A stretch of DNA of 64,000 nucleotides from Vibrio aphrogenes (GCF_002157735.2 NZ_AP018689.1:1335619-1399618), one strand, 5' to 3'. Shown: positions 26,787 through 37,209, counted from the stretch's first letter. Notes: generated from the letters alone by a model not told the origin. Made by a program: numbers and translations.

Positions 26787-28046
26787 ATGCAAACAAAAAG
26801 CATGAATGCTACTAAAACTGACATTGCGGTAGCAAGCAAATGGACCTATCAAGATTTTTCTTGGGTTTTGTCATTATTCGGTACCGCAGTCGGCGCAGGA
26901 GTTCTCTTCCTTCCGATTAAAGCAGGTGCGGGTGGTTTTTGGCCTTTAGTGGTTTTAGCTATTATTGCAATGCCAATGATTTGGTTAGCGCATAAAGGAC
27001 TAGCTCGCTTTGTTCTTTCTGCAAAAAATCCAGATGCAGATATTACCGATACCGTTGCTGAACACTTCGGTAGTAAAGGTGCCACTATTATTAAATTTGC
27101 GTATTTCTTCGCAATTTACCCTATCGTATTAATTTACGGCGTTGGTATTACCAATACCGTTGACTCTTTCCTTGTTAATCAACTTGGTTTCGAATCAATT
27201 CCTCGTTGGTTACTGTCTGGTGCCCTTATTGGCGCGATGACTTGTGGTGTGATCTTTGGTAAAGATTTGATGTTAAAAGCTACATCATTAATGGTATACC
27301 CATTAGTCTTTATCTTACTTGCACTCTCTGTGTTTTTAATTCCTGAGTGGAATACCTCGATGATGGAAATCACACCTGACTTATCTGAACTGCCTAAAAC
27401 AGTTTGGTTAGCGATTCCATTAATCGTATTTTCATTCAACCACAGCCCGATCATCAGCCAGTTCTCTAAAGAACAACGTCGCGTTCATGGTGACACTGCT
27501 TGGAAAAAAACTGACATGATCACTGGTGGTGCTGCCACCATGTTAATGGCATTCGTTATGTTCTTCGTGTTCTCAGTAGTATTGTCTCTAACTCCAGAGC
27601 AACTGACTGAAGCAAAAGTACAAAACATCAGCGTATTGTCTTACTTAGCGAATATCCACGCATCGCCTTTTATTTCGTATCTTGGGCCTGTGGTCGCATT
27701 TTCAGCTATCGTTTCAAGTTACTTTGGTCACTTCCTAGGTGCTCATGAAGGTTTAGTTGGCTTAGTAAAAGTACGTACTTCAATGTCTGAAACAAAAGTT
27801 AACAAAATTTCACTGCTATTTATTGTATTGACTACCTGGGTCATTTCAATCATCAACCCAAGCATCTTAGGTATGATTGAATCCATGGGAGCACCAATGA
27901 TTGCTGCGATCTTGTTCCTAATGCCGATTTATGCGATGCGCAAAGTACCAGCGATGGCCAAACTAAAAACCTCAACGATTGCACAAATCTTTACAGCAAT
28001 CTGTGGTGTTGCAGCGATTACTTCTGTACTCTACGGCTCCTTTTAA
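26787..28046 (+). CDS. sdaC: Serine transporter, HAAAP/SdaC family
   Basis: 419-residue inner-membrane permease with about eleven hydrophobic helices. Family signature at the start: LFGTAVGAGVLFLPIKAG; also FSFNHSPIISQFSKEQR and AIVSSYFGHFLGAHEG. These fit the hydroxy/aromatic amino acid permeases of the SdaC/TdcC type. The adjacent sdaA gene makes proton-coupled serine import the most likely role. ATG 26787 follows AGAGA; an ATG five codons later is possible. Confidence 0.88.
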   Translation: MQTKSMNATKTDIAVASKWTYQDFSWVLSLFGTAVGAGVLFLPIKAGAGGFWPLVVLAIIAMPMIWLAHKGLARFVLSAKNPDADITDTVAEHFGSKGATIIKFAYFFAIYPIVLIYGVGITNTVDSFLVNQLGFESIPRWLLSGALIGAMTCGVIFGKDLMLKATSLMVYPLVFILLALSVFLIPEWNTSMMEITPDLSELPKTVWLAIPLIVFSFNHSPIISQFSKEQRRVHGDTAWKKTDMITGGAATMLMAFVMFFVFSVVLSLTPEQLTEAKVQNISVLSYLANIHASPFISYLGPVVAFSAIVSSYFGHFLGAHEGLVGLVKVRTSMSETKVNKISLLFIVLTTWVISIINPSILGMIESMGAPMIAAILFLMPIYAMRKVPAMAKLKTSTIAQIFTAICGVAAITSVLYGSF

Positions 28047-28147
28047 GCCTTGACGTTGAATGATGGAAAATAGACTATAATTCAACGTATCGGTACAAAG
28101 TATTTACAAAATAACAACAAGCTGTTTAAGCAGTACAGATAACAATA

Positions 28148-28174
28148 AAGCCTCGATTTTCGGGGCTTATTTAG
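28148..28174 (+). terminator. Hairpin between sdaC and sdaA
   Basis: Stem AAGCCTCGA / TCGGGGCTT (one wobble) followed by ATTTAG. The weak T tract and the adjoining AGAGG ribosome site of sdaA suggest a partial terminator or attenuator. Confidence 0.5.
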
Positions 28175-28184
28175 AGGTAATAAC

Positions 28185-29546
28185 ATGATCAGTGTTTTTG
28201 ATATCTATAAAATTGGTGTTGGACCGTCGAGCTCACACACTGTAGGCCCGATGAAAGCAGGTAAGCAATTTATTGATGACCTTACTGAACAAGGCAAATT
28301 AGCAGATATTACAAAAATTACGGTCGATGTTTACGGTTCATTATCATTGACAGGGAAAGGTCACCATACTGATATCGCTATTATTATGGGTCTGGCAGGC
28401 AACACGCCAGAACACGTAGATATTGACGCTATTCCGGGCTTTATTGCGCAAGTTGAAAATACTGAACGCTTGCCAGTAAATATGAATAGCCATATTGTCG
28501 ACTTTCCTAAAGACGGTGGCATGAATTTCCATAGAACCAATTTATCCTTACATGAAAATGGCATGACCATTCATGCGTGGGTAAACGAAACTGTGGCCTA
28601 TTCTAAAACTTACTATTCGATCGGCGGTGGCTTTATCGTTGATGAAGAAAATTTTGGTAAGAAAGTAGAATCTACTGTGCACGTTCCTTATGAGTTTAAT
28701 ACGGCAACAGAACTTGTCGCATTATGTAAAGAGCACGGTCTTTCTATCAGTACCTTAGTGATGAAAAATGAAAGCGCACATTATTCACAAGAACAAGTTT
28801 GTGAATACTTTGCCAACATTTGGAAAACCATGAGCGATTGCATGGAAAAAGGAATGAATACAGAAGGCATTCTTCCCGGTCCATTGCGCGTACCTCGTCG
28901 TGCTGCGGCTCTGCGTCAACAATTGTTAACTTCTTCCAATACTTCAACCGACCCAATGGCGGTGATCGATTGGGTTAACATGTTTGCGTTTGCTGTCAAC
29001 GAAGAGAATGCGGCTGGCGGTCGTGTTGTCACCGCGCCAACTAATGGTGCATGTGGCATTATTCCTGCGGTACTGGCCTACTACGATAAATTCATTCAGC
29101 CAGTAACGGAAAAAGACTATATCCGCTACTTTGCAGCTTCAGGTGCTATTGGTGGTTTATACAAACAAAATGCTTCTATTTCAGGGGCAGAAGTGGGTTG
29201 CCAAGGTGAAGTGGGCGTAGCTTGTTCTATGGCTGCAGCAGGTTTAGCTGAACTATTAGGTGGTAGCCCTGAACAAGTTTGTATGGCTGCAGAAATCGGC
29301 ATGGAGCACAACTTAGGTCTCACTTGTGACCCTGTCGCAGGACAAGTTCAAGTACCATGTATTGAGCGAAATGGTATTGCTGCAGTTAAAGCGATTAACT
29401 CTAGCCGTATGGCGTTACGTCGTTCATCAGAGCCACGTGTGTCATTAGATAAAGTGATCGAAACGATGCTGGAAACTGGTAAAGATATGAACGCGAAATA
29501 CCGTGAAACCTCACAAGGTGGGTTAGCTGTAAAAGTGATTTGTTAA
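28185..29546 (+). CDS. sdaA: L-serine ammonia-lyase (serine deaminase)
   Basis: 453-residue Fe-S enzyme converting L-serine to pyruvate and ammonia. The N-terminal beta domain carries [12 protein letters not shown], and the C-terminal alpha domain holds the cluster cysteines in GACGIIP, GLTCDP and QVPCIERNG. Length is that of single-chain SdaA/SdaB. AGAGG precedes the ATG. With the upstream transporter it forms a serine-catabolic pair. Confidence 0.94.
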   Translation: MISVFDIYKIGVGPSSSHTVGPMKAGKQFIDDLTEQGKLADITKITVDVYGSLSLTGKGHHTDIAIIMGLAGNTPEHVDIDAIPGFIAQVENTERLPVNMNSHIVDFPKDGGMNFHRTNLSLHENGMTIHAWVNETVAYSKTYYSIGGGFIVDEENFGKKVESTVHVPYEFNTATELVALCKEHGLSISTLVMKNESAHYSQEQVCEYFANIWKTMSDCMEKGMNTEGILPGPLRVPRRAAALRQQLLTSSNTSTDPMAVIDWVNMFAFAVNEENAAGGRVVTAPTNGACGIIPAVLAYYDKFIQPVTEKDYIRYFAASGAIGGLYKQNASISGAEVGCQGEVGVACSMAAAGLAELLGGSPEQVCMAAEIGMEHNLGLTCDPVAGQVQVPCIERNGIAAVKAINSSRMALRRSSEPRVSLDKVIETMLETGKDMNAKYRETSQGGLAVKVIC

Positions 29547-29590
29547 TCTACACTTAATCGCTTCATTTCCCGATTTACCCTTTCAAATAA

Positions 29591-29625
29591 AAAGGTGCAC
29601 AGAAATCTTCTGCGCACCTTTTTTT
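29591..29625 (+). terminator. Terminator after sdaA
   Basis: 14-bp stem (AAAGGTGCACAGAA pairing with TTCTGCGCACCTTT, one wobble), 3-base loop, then a T run. Confidence 0.87.
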
Positions 29626-29781
29626 ATCTTTAGCCCATCGACTTTATTTAGCCTATTGATTTTCTTTCGTCCATTAGGTCCGCTTTAAAAGATCTTAAAT
29701 AAAATGAATAAATGAGAAGTATTGTTAATTGGGATGCATTAGGTGTAACCTTTAAGACACATCAATTTACAAGGTATCGAG

Positions 29782-30777
29782 ATGAAAATTTCATTTTTTA
29801 GCACCAAATCTTATGACGAAATATCTTTCACTAAAGCCAATGAAAAATTTCAATATGAATGTCATTTTTTTAATTTCCAACTCGATGAAAAAACAGCGTC
29901 ACTGGCAGAAGGCTCGACCATTGTCTGTGCTTTTGTTAATGATGAACTAAACCGTCCTGTGCTTGAAAAGCTCGCGAGACAAGGTACTGAGTTAATTGCA
30001 ATGCGTTGTGCTGGGTTTGACCGTATCGACTTAGCTGCCGCCAAAGAACTTGGGTTACAAGTCGTCAGAGTCCCTGCTTATTCACCTGAAGCTATCGCTG
30101 AGCATGCCGTAGGATTAATGATGTGTTTAAACCGTCGTTATCATAAAGCCTATCAACGAACACGTGATGCTAACTTTTCTTTAGAGGGGTTAACTGGTTT
30201 TAATTTCCATGGCAAAACAGTTGGGGTTATTGGAACTGGCAAGATTGGCTTAGCCACCATGCGAATCCTCAAAGGCTTTGGCATGAACATTTTATGTTAT
30301 GACCCTTACCCAAATGACACTGCAATAGAAATCGGTGCCACCTACGCCTCTTTAGATGAGATTTACCAACAAGCGGATGTGATCACACTGCACTGCCCTT
30401 TAACTCCAGAAAATCGACGTTTATTAAATGCCGAATCATTTAATAAAATGAAAGATAATGTGATGATCATTAACACCAGTCGTGGCGGATTACTCGATTC
30501 ACAAGATGCGATTCAAGCATTAAAAGCCGGGAAAATTGGCTCGTTAGGTTTAGATGTTTACGACAACGAAAAAGCATTATTCTTCCAAGATAAATCAAAT
30601 GATATTATCACCGACGATGTCTTCCGCCGTTTATCTGCTTGCCACAATGTGCTGTTTACTGGCCATCAAGCATTTTTAACCACTGAAGCCTTACAAAATA
30701 TTGCTGAAACAACATTAAATAACATCCACGCCTTCTTAAACCACCAGCGCTCTGGCAATGAAGTCATCGAAGCTTGA
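29782..30777 (+). CDS. ldhA: D-lactate dehydrogenase (fermentative)
   Basis: 331-residue NAD-dependent 2-hydroxyacid dehydrogenase reducing pyruvate to D-lactate. The Rossmann loop is VGVIGTGKIGLATM, the arginine lies in NTSRGGLLD, and the catalytic histidine is in FTGHQAFLTTEAL. The N-terminus MKISFFSTKSYDE and the YDNEKALFFQD segment are characteristic of LdhA. It follows the serine deaminase that supplies pyruvate, but as a separate unit. Confidence 0.94.
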   Translation: MKISFFSTKSYDEISFTKANEKFQYECHFFNFQLDEKTASLAEGSTIVCAFVNDELNRPVLEKLARQGTELIAMRCAGFDRIDLAAAKELGLQVVRVPAYSPEAIAEHAVGLMMCLNRRYHKAYQRTRDANFSLEGLTGFNFHGKTVGVIGTGKIGLATMRILKGFGMNILCYDPYPNDTAIEIGATYASLDEIYQQADVITLHCPLTPENRRLLNAESFNKMKDNVMIINTSRGGLLDSQDAIQALKAGKIGSLGLDVYDNEKALFFQDKSNDIITDDVFRRLSACHNVLFTGHQAFLTTEALQNIAETTLNNIHAFLNHQRSGNEVIEA

Positions 30778-30790
30778 TAAGCCAATGCAC

Positions 30791-30822
30791 TAATTCTCGT
30801 GTTATACCAATCACACGAATTA
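30791..30822. repeat. Dispersed TATACCAATC hairpin, copy 2
   Basis: TAATTCTCGTGT, loop with TATACCAATC, ACACGAATTA: stem with a 2-base bulge. ATACCAATCACAC here (30804-30816) is identical to the complement of 57398-57410. Confidence 0.5.
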
Positions 30823-30919
30823 GATGGTCAGAAATTGCGTAGAAAAAAGACTTGAGAATAAGGCTCAAATGTCGATAAGTAGTGCTCTTACAATGACAAT
30901 TTTAATCAGATAAACTCAC

Positions 30920-30954
30920 AAAGCCCGTTGCGTTCATCCAACACAACGGGCTTT
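30920..30954. terminator. Bidirectional terminator between ldhA and RidA gene
   Basis: AAAGCCCGTTG / CAACGGGCTTT, 11 bp, serving two converging genes. Confidence 0.75.
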
Positions 30955-30998
30955 AACTTTATCTGGCAATAAACCCAAAACATAATAGATACTTCATG

Positions 30999-31349
30999 TT
31001 ATGGCGCGACTGCCACAAAAGCAATTTCAACAAGGTACTCCGGCTTAGCCAATTCCACCTTTACACAAGCACGACTTGGCGCACATCCTGTGGGTAGCCA
31101 CGTTTCCCATTCTTGATTGAAAGCTTCTATATTGGCGAAATCCGTCAGATAAATCGTGCACGATAAAATTTGGCTTTTATCACTGTTCACGCTTGCCAAC
31201 ATCTCTTCTGCCTGTGCAAATACCTGCTGTGCTTGGCCTCGAATGTCCGCACTGAGATCACTTTCAGGTACTTCTACAAAATGGGCAATTCCATTATAAA
31301 CAGTGACATCCGACCAACGAGCACAAGGATTAATACGTTTAATTGTCAT
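30999..31349 (-). CDS. RidA/YoaB family deaminase
   Basis: 116-residue member of the YjgF/YER057c/UK114 family. Signatures: MTIKRINPCARWSDVTVYNG resembles E. coli YoaB, and the active-site Arg is in APSRACVKV, with the Glu in VEIAFV. RidA proteins hydrolyse reactive enamine/imine intermediates made by PLP enzymes and serine dehydratases. I chose ATG 31349 with GAGAGA six bases upstream, over the ATG at 31361. In E. coli yoaB is near pabB-nudL-sdaA, so the neighbourhood is conserved. Confidence 0.85.
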   Translation of the reverse strand: MTIKRINPCARWSDVTVYNGIAHFVEVPESDLSADIRGQAQQVFAQAEEMLASVNSDKSQILSCTIYLTDFANIEAFNQEWETWLPTGCAPSRACVKVELAKPEYLVEIAFVAVAP

Positions 31350-31450
31350 GTTTTCTCTCATTATGTTTCTAAAATCTCTGGCAGCCTAACAAACTGCTCC
31401 TCATACCATTATCTTAGTGAGCCCTTGAACGGTCTCGATGCCCTTTTATT

Positions 31451-31525
31451 TAACTAACCAGCCTTTTCTAGCTAATCTGGCTTCTTTAACTAAATTGGCC
31501 TCTTTTTAATTAACTTGGCCTATTG
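31451..31525. repeat. Four degenerate 18-20 bp tandem repeats
   Basis: Units at 31451, 31469, 31487 and 31507, each close to TAACTAAnnnGGCCTnTT, in the gap between two minus-strand genes. Confidence 0.6.
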
Positions 31526-31605
31526 CATTGATTTAAGCGAAGTTAAACGCCCAAAGTGGGTATTGAGTGGTATCTAGTTATCTGCAAGCTAAGGTTAACT
31601 ACTCG

Positions 31606-32187
31606 CTATTTCTGCTCAACTCCTGATTGAAGAGTAAGGTTGCGATGAACTTGTTTCATTAATTCATCCAAATTCAATGAAAAGGCATAACTCACAGGTT
31701 GCTCAACGGTAAAAGTACAATTGTGTTGCTCACCTTTTAAATAAATGACCAACGGCCCTTCACTGGCACTCTTCAATTGCGCCTCAGACAGAGTTAACGC
31801 CAAGTTTTCATAAACCACAGAATCCGATTTATTTTCGGGCTGATAAGTGTGCAGTGGATAATGCTCACCATGATCATTAAATGCTTTGTTGATGCCATAA
31901 TGACCTTGAGACGATTTCAAACGAATGTACAATTGCGTTTGTTGATTGCCACTAGGATACACCGAGCTACGATAACGATAGCCTAAACCATCCCATTGTT
32001 CGTCACATTTGGCCCAATAAGAATCGGTTTGTAAATCTAAACTACGGGTAATCGGGTCACGTTGCAGCGTCATATTATCGTTGACGTCTTGCGCCGACTT
32101 AACCGACACTTGATCACCACCAATCGTCGAACATCCCGCCAAGAAAGCGACACATATTACGCTCGTAGAAAGTAATCGAAAGCTCAC
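31606..32187 (-). CDS. Putative outer/inner membrane lipoprotein
   Basis: 193 residues. The signal peptide ends in the lipobox FLAGC (C19); the mature protein is polar with one tryptophan-rich stretch (YWAKCDEQWDGLGYRYR). The residue after the lipid cysteine is Ser, which would favour outer-membrane sorting. No domain recognised. Divergent from asnS. Confidence 0.75.
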   Translation of the reverse strand: MSFRLLSTSVICVAFLAGCSTIGGDQVSVKSAQDVNDNMTLQRDPITRSLDLQTDSYWAKCDEQWDGLGYRYRSSVYPSGNQQTQLYIRLKSSQGHYGINKAFNDHGEHYPLHTYQPENKSDSVVYENLALTLSEAQLKSASEGPLVIYLKGEQHNCTFTVEQPVSYAFSLNLDELMKQVHRNLTLQSGVEQK

Positions 32188-32458
32188 CTTTCCCCCTGTT
32201 TATCCAAACTATGAGTTAATCCATTGATGTGCTCATTGTAGACTGACTAAAAGACGGATTGCTTGTTTTTTTATTTATATTTTGGTTGTTATCACTTCAT
32301 TTACGATTCAAAGCATTAAAAATACAAATTAATCTGCAATAAAAGGTTGAAGCCAGTCCTGTGATGGGTAATATGTCGAATACTTGTGATAATTTGATGT
32401 CGCATTCTATTTTGATCGTTTACATCGCCTTTCGAGCGGTGTGTTTATGGAGAACAAC

Positions 32459-33859
32459 ATGACTTACGCGCCTGTAACCGACGTACTAAGCGGTAAATTA
32501 GCCGTCGACAGTGAAATTACTGTTCGCGGCTGGATCCGTACACGTCGTGATTCCAAAGCTGGAATCTCTTTCCTTGCCATTTATGACGGCTCTTGTTTCG
32601 ACCCGATTCAGGCCGTGGTCCCTAATGAGTTAAATAATTACAACGACGAAGTCTTAAAACTAACAACAGGTTGTTCTGTTGAAGTGACTGGTAAAATCGT
32701 TGAGTCTCCGGCAAAAGGTCAAGACTTCGAACTAGCTGCAACCGCCGTTAAAGTGGTTGGTTGGGTTGAAGATGCTGAAACCTACCCAATGGCAAAAACT
32801 CGTCACTCTATCGAATACTTACGTGAAGTAGCTCACCTTCGTCCTCGTACCAACGTGATTGGTGCGGTAGCACGTGTTCGTAACTGTTTGTCTCAAGCCA
32901 TTCACCGTTTCTACCATGAAAATGGTTATTTCTGGATGTCTGCGCCATTGATCACCGCTTCTGATGCAGAAGGTGCGGGTGAGATGTTCCGTGTGTCTAC
33001 TCTTGATCATGCTAACCTACCGCTTACTGATAAAGGTGATGTTGATTACGACCAAGACTTCTTTGGTAAAGAAACCTTCTTAACCGTTTCAGGTCAGTTA
33101 AACGCAGAAACCTACGCTTGCGCATTAAGCAAAGTGTACACTTTCGGCCCGACGTTCCGTGCTGAAAATTCAAATACAAGCCGTCACTTAGCTGAGTTTT
33201 GGATGGTGGAACCTGAAGTGGCGTTTGCTGATCTTAACGATGTCGCAAAACTGGCTGAAGATATGTTGAAATACGTATTCAAAGCGGTCTTGGCTGAGCG
33301 TCGTGATGATCTTGAATTCTTTGCTTCTCGCATTGATAAAGAAGCCATTACTCGCCTAGAGCAATTTGTTGAATCAGATTTCGCACAAGTGGACTACACC
33401 GATGCTATCCAAATTCTGAAAGACTCTGGCCGCAAGTTTGAGTTTGATGTTGAATGGGGTATCGACATGTCGTCTGAACATGAGCGTTACCTAGCAGAAG
33501 AGCACTTTAAAGCTCCAGTTATCGTGAAGAACTACCCGAAAGATATCAAAGCTTTCTACATGCGTATGAACGATGACGGTAAAACCGTTGCCGCTATGGA
33601 CGTTTTAGCACCTGGCATTGGTGAGATCATTGGTGGCTCTCAACGTGAAGAGCGTTTAGACGTATTAGATGCACGTATGGTGGCAATGGGTATCGACCCT
33701 GAGCACATGTCTTGGTATCGCGATCTACGCCGTTACGGTACCGTTCCACACGCAGGTTTTGGTCTTGGTTTTGAGCGTCTTGTATCTTATGTGACTGGCA
33801 TGGGTAACGTACGTGATGTGATCCCATTCCCACGTACTCCACGTAGCGCAAACTTCTAA
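32459..33859 (+). CDS. asnS: Asparaginyl-tRNA synthetase
   Basis: 466 residues, the length of the E. coli enzyme. N-terminal OB anticodon-binding domain ([19 protein letters not shown]) and a class II catalytic domain with motif 2 [20 protein letters not shown] and motif 3 [16 protein letters not shown] chose ATG 32459 with GGAG six bases upstream; a frame reaching back to GTG 32441 would contain that ribosome site. Its own terminator follows. Confidence 0.96.
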   Translation: MTYAPVTDVLSGKLAVDSEITVRGWIRTRRDSKAGISFLAIYDGSCFDPIQAVVPNELNNYNDEVLKLTTGCSVEVTGKIVESPAKGQDFELAATAVKVVGWVEDAETYPMAKTRHSIEYLREVAHLRPRTNVIGAVARVRNCLSQAIHRFYHENGYFWMSAPLITASDAEGAGEMFRVSTLDHANLPLTDKGDVDYDQDFFGKETFLTVSGQLNAETYACALSKVYTFGPTFRAENSNTSRHLAEFWMVEPEVAFADLNDVAKLAEDMLKYVFKAVLAERRDDLEFFASRIDKEAITRLEQFVESDFAQVDYTDAIQILKDSGRKFEFDVEWGIDMSSEHERYLAEEHFKAPVIVKNYPKDIKAFYMRMNDDGKTVAAMDVLAPGIGEIIGGSQREERLDVLDARMVAMGIDPEHMSWYRDLRRYGTVPHAGFGLGFERLVSYVTGMGNVRDVIPFPRTPRSANF

Positions 33860-33881
33860 AATAATTAGATAAATTGTGAAT

Positions 33882-33917
33882 AAAACGCCTGCAAAATACG
33901 CAGGCGTTTTTGTTTTT
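33882..33917 (+). terminator. Terminator after asnS
   Basis: 11-bp perfect stem AAAACGCCTGC / GCAGGCGTTTT with a 7-base loop and two T runs. Confidence 0.88.
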
Positions 33918-34073
33918 TTAAAATCATACAAATCGTTACAATTCAGAATATTGCCAACCTTTTGAACTTATGGTCAACTCTAGATCCCTAAGTTATATGA
34001 GGTTATTACAATTAATGGACGACCCCTTTAGTCGACAGACACTTTTCCTATCTTCCGCTCTTGGAGGATTCGT

Positions 34074-34808
34074 ATGTTAGAACTTTTATCACAACCTGAA
34101 GTTTGGTTAATTTTCCTTACCCTCTTCTCCCTAGAAATTATTTTAGGTATCGACAACATTATTTTTATTTCGGTGTTATGTGAACGCTTACCGCAACATC
34201 AACGTAAGTTTGCACGCAACATGGGGATAATGTTGGCCGTTATGGCTCGTATTCTTCTCGTTTTCTCAATTGCATGGATAATGTCGTTATCTCAACCGAT
34301 CTTGCAATTTGGAAGCGTTATCTTTACTGGCCGCGATATCATCATGATCTTAGGCGGGCTTTTCTTAATGCTGAAAAGCTTGAAAGAATTATGGGGATGG
34401 TTAAACCCAACAAAAGAAACACATTCAACGTGTTTACGCACGGGCTTAGCGGTAGTGTTATTACAGATTGTGGCTGTTGATGCTGTCTTTTCAATGGACT
34501 CAGTGATCACCGCAATTGGATTGACCAATGACATCCCTATCATGATTGCCGCGATTGTCAGCTCAGCTTGTGTGATGGTCATGGTTGCTGAAAGAATCAA
34601 CAATGTGGTCATGCAATATCCCGGCTTTAAAACGCTTGCGTTATTGTTCTTGGTACTATTGGGCGGCTTATTAATGGCTGAAGGCTTTGATATTCATGTC
34701 AATAAAGGCTACGTCTACTTTGCGATGTGCTTCGGTATTTTATTAGAATTGTGTCATATTCGAATTAAAAAAATACAGCTAACGAAGCCAGTTGAGCAAA
34801 CTTCTTAA
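34074..34808 (+). CDS. TerC family integral membrane protein
   Basis: 244 residues with seven or so hydrophobic helices. TerC signatures: LEIILGIDNIIFISVL and VDAVFSMDSVITAIGLT, each carrying membrane-embedded acidic residues, and GFKTLALLFLVLLGGLLMAEG. Members are linked to metal (Mn) export or tellurite resistance; the particular role is not visible here. GGAGG precedes the ATG. Confidence 0.88.
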   Translation: MLELLSQPEVWLIFLTLFSLEIILGIDNIIFISVLCERLPQHQRKFARNMGIMLAVMARILLVFSIAWIMSLSQPILQFGSVIFTGRDIIMILGGLFLMLKSLKELWGWLNPTKETHSTCLRTGLAVVLLQIVAVDAVFSMDSVITAIGLTNDIPIMIAAIVSSACVMVMVAERINNVVMQYPGFKTLALLFLVLLGGLLMAEGFDIHVNKGYVYFAMCFGILLELCHIRIKKIQLTKPVEQTS

Positions 34809-34827
34809 CCTTATCTGTGTGATTTGC

Positions 34828-34857
34828 GCTATCTCAATGTTGTGGCATTGAGATAGC
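34828..34857. terminator. Perfect 12-bp hairpin between convergent genes
   Basis: GCTATCTCAATG, loop TTGTGG, CATTGAGATAGC. There is no T run; the right arm abuts the stop codon of the minus-strand MFS gene. Likely a shared transcript-end structure for both genes. Confidence 0.5.
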
Positions 34858-36060
34858 CTACTCGATGACTCTCTCTTTACCCGCAAACCAACCTAAACAC
34901 GCGGATATAACACAAATAGATAGGATCATCAGCAACACTTCCATCCAGCGATGATGCAACCCATACAAAAATCCAGCCAATAATGGTCCAATCGACGCTA
35001 AGGAATAACCGATAAATTGCGCGATCCCAGATAACGCAGTCGCCTGCAAAGTATTTTGTGTACGGAAGCTGATGAATGATAAACCCAGTATAAACCAAGC
35101 CCCGGAGGCTAACCCCAACACCATTGACCACACATAAGCGAACTGTGGCAGAAATATTAACCCAACCGTAGAACAAGCAGCGATTAAACAAATAGACACC
35201 GCCGGTAAACATTGATTGGATAGACGTGCCACTAACGGGATAACAAATAACCCCGGTAATGCGGTACCAATTTGAAAGACCCCATGCACAACTCCTGCTT
35301 CCGATGCGCTATAGCCATGCCCCACTAAAATACTGGGTAGCCAAGCGATAATGGTATAAGTGAAAAACGAACCACAACCTAAATAAAAAGCCACTTGCCA
35401 AGCTAAACGATGTCGCCATAAATTTGTTACCGGTGAATCCGAAGTGTTCATGCTACTGGGTTTTTGATTGTATTTTAGTTGTGGTAACCAAACGATTATC
35501 GCAACCACTCCTATCACACTTAATGCGGCTAACGAGCCTTGCCAACCTAGGCCTTGAAATTGCGCCAATGGTATTGAAAATGCCGAGGCCGAGGCGGAAG
35601 CAATCCCCATCGCTAATACATAACTTGAAGTTAGAAGCGCCACTTTCATGGGGAAATCACGTTTAACAATAATCGGCAACAACACATTACCAATACTCAC
35701 GCCAACCCCGATCGAAGCCGTCCCTATAAATAACCATTCAACCGTACCGAGTGAGCGAATCACAATGCCAAAAGTGATCAATAGCAGCGCCACAATAATC
35801 GTGAGTTCGACGCCTAATCGCTTGGTTAAAAATGCCGCAGGTGGCGCAAAAATAGCAAAACAAATTAAAGGAAGCGTGGTGAGTAAACCGGCTTGAGTCG
35901 CCGATAAATGAAAAGCCTGAGAAATCATCTCGATCATAGGTGCGACCCCAGTCACCGGCGCTCTTAAATTGGCCGCCAGCAGCATCACCGCCACAATCAA
36001 CATTGCTATATTTCGAGATGAATATGATGTCCGTAATTTTCGAGTAATCGACAAAGGCAT
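34858..36060 (-). CDS. MFS transporter, CynX/NimT family
   Basis: 400 residues, twelve hydrophobic helices. Signatures match the CynX/NimT group: LLAANLRAPVTGVAPMI, GNVLLPIIVKRDFP and LAWQVAFYLGCGSFFTYTIIAWLP. E. coli NimT (YeaN) exports 2-nitroimidazole; the substrate here is unknown. I chose ATG 36060, placing a short polar stretch before helix 1 as in NimT; an ATG at 36123 after AGAGAG would add a hydrophobic 21-residue leader. Confidence 0.83.
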   Translation of the reverse strand: MPLSITRKLRTSYSSRNIAMLIVAVMLLAANLRAPVTGVAPMIEMISQAFHLSATQAGLLTTLPLICFAIFAPPAAFLTKRLGVELTIIVALLLITFGIVIRSLGTVEWLFIGTASIGVGVSIGNVLLPIIVKRDFPMKVALLTSSYVLAMGIASASASAFSIPLAQFQGLGWQGSLAALSVIGVVAIIVWLPQLKYNQKPSSMNTSDSPVTNLWRHRLAWQVAFYLGCGSFFTYTIIAWLPSILVGHGYSASEAGVVHGVFQIGTALPGLFVIPLVARLSNQCLPAVSICLIAACSTVGLIFLPQFAYVWSMVLGLASGAWFILGLSFISFRTQNTLQATALSGIAQFIGYSLASIGPLLAGFLYGLHHRWMEVLLMILSICVISACLGWFAGKERVIE

Positions 36061-36383
36061 AAAATTTCCATTTTTAAAGAGATGAAGGGTGAACACGATC
36101 AAAAGAGCAATGGCGTACACCATTTGCTCTCTACAATGGGCTAAAAACCATTAAGAAGACAAACAACCCAATGAAACTTAAAGATGTTAATTTCTCATCA
36201 AGAGAAAAGGGAAGTCATTCAGAGAGAAGTGACGCGCAGGATTATATTTTGGCGACCATCTTCGTCCTTGAAGAAGTCATTGTAAACTGAAGAAACAAGA
36301 CTGTCATGTTGCCATGTAGCAAAAATGTTATCGCCATTAATTAAAATATTATCACCATTAATTAAAGTCAGTCGATTAGCGGA
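36061..36383. other. Intergenic region upstream of MFS gene
   Basis: About 320 bases without a supported gene. It holds the possible longer MFS start (36123), the MFS promoter region and a 21-bp tandem duplication at 36325-36366. Confidence 0.5.
36325..36366. repeat. 21-bp tandem duplication
   Basis: 36325-36345 and 36346-36366 differ at two positions (AT[G/A]TTATC[G/A]CCATTAATTAAA). Confidence 0.85.
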
Positions 36384-37052
36384 TTAAAGCGAGTGGCGCT
36401 TTTGGGTTTGACGATAAATCCGATACCCAAGAGCCAATACTAAACAACAACTTGCAGGAAAAAATAACGCCATCACACTAAAGCGATCAAACATCACTTT
36501 CGCTACAAAGGCCCCACAAATAAAGCCGGTGATAATAACAAAAAACATCACAAATTTTCGGCGATTAAGAGGATAGCCAGATACCTTTCTTCCTAACATT
36601 ATCCCAAGATCGGTAAATAAGCCGGTTAAGTGAGTAGTACGAATCACCGCCCCACTGTACGTCGTTACCAAAGCATTTTGCAGCCCACAAGCCATCGAAG
36701 CTAAAAACAAACCAACACTGATATGCTCTTCAAGTAAAAAGGCACAAATAAAAAGCAGTGTTGCCTCCAGTAATAACACCGAATCATAATGGCGACCTAG
36801 CTTTAAAGACTCTCCAAAAATCAACACCCCTGAAATAGCCGAACCTAAAACAAAGCTCGTCACTAGCCCAATTAAAAACCACGCTTGTAACGGTGACTGA
36901 AAAAAATGGATCCCAACTAAGGTGACGCTACCCGATAAATGGGAGATGGCTTGATGCTCGAATCCAAGTAATCCGATTGCATTAACAAAACCGGCAATAA
37001 AGGCTAAGGTGAAAGTGCCGTATTCGACCCACCTAGGTAATTTAGTAAACAC
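36384..37052 (-). CDS. DUF1275 (YoaK) family membrane protein
   Basis: 222 residues, six hydrophobic helices. DUF1275 signatures: TLAFIAGFVNAIGLLGF, HLSGSVTLVG, GLQNALVTTYSGAVIRTTHLTG. The family is uncharacterised in transport terms. Divergent from aspC. Confidence 0.86.
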   Translation of the reverse strand: MFTKLPRWVEYGTFTLAFIAGFVNAIGLLGFEHQAISHLSGSVTLVGIHFFQSPLQAWFLIGLVTSFVLGSAISGVLIFGESLKLGRHYDSVLLLEATLLFICAFLLEEHISVGLFLASMACGLQNALVTTYSGAVIRTTHLTGLFTDLGIMLGRKVSGYPLNRRKFVMFFVIITGFICGAFVAKVMFDRFSVMALFFPASCCLVLALGYRIYRQTQKRHSL

Positions 37053-37209
37053 GCTTTTTCCCTCAAAAAATACCCGGCAATTTTACTTAAGTTTGTCACG
37101 ACCAAAATGATATGAATCAAACAAGCTCTCAAGTACGATTTCAGGTTGTAACTCAATGCTTATAACGGTATAAATAATCACATATTTACTCATCTACATG
37201 GACGGAATT

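Noticed and set aside
34274..34480. Second frame inside terC
   Set aside because: Out-of-frame shadow without ribosome site.
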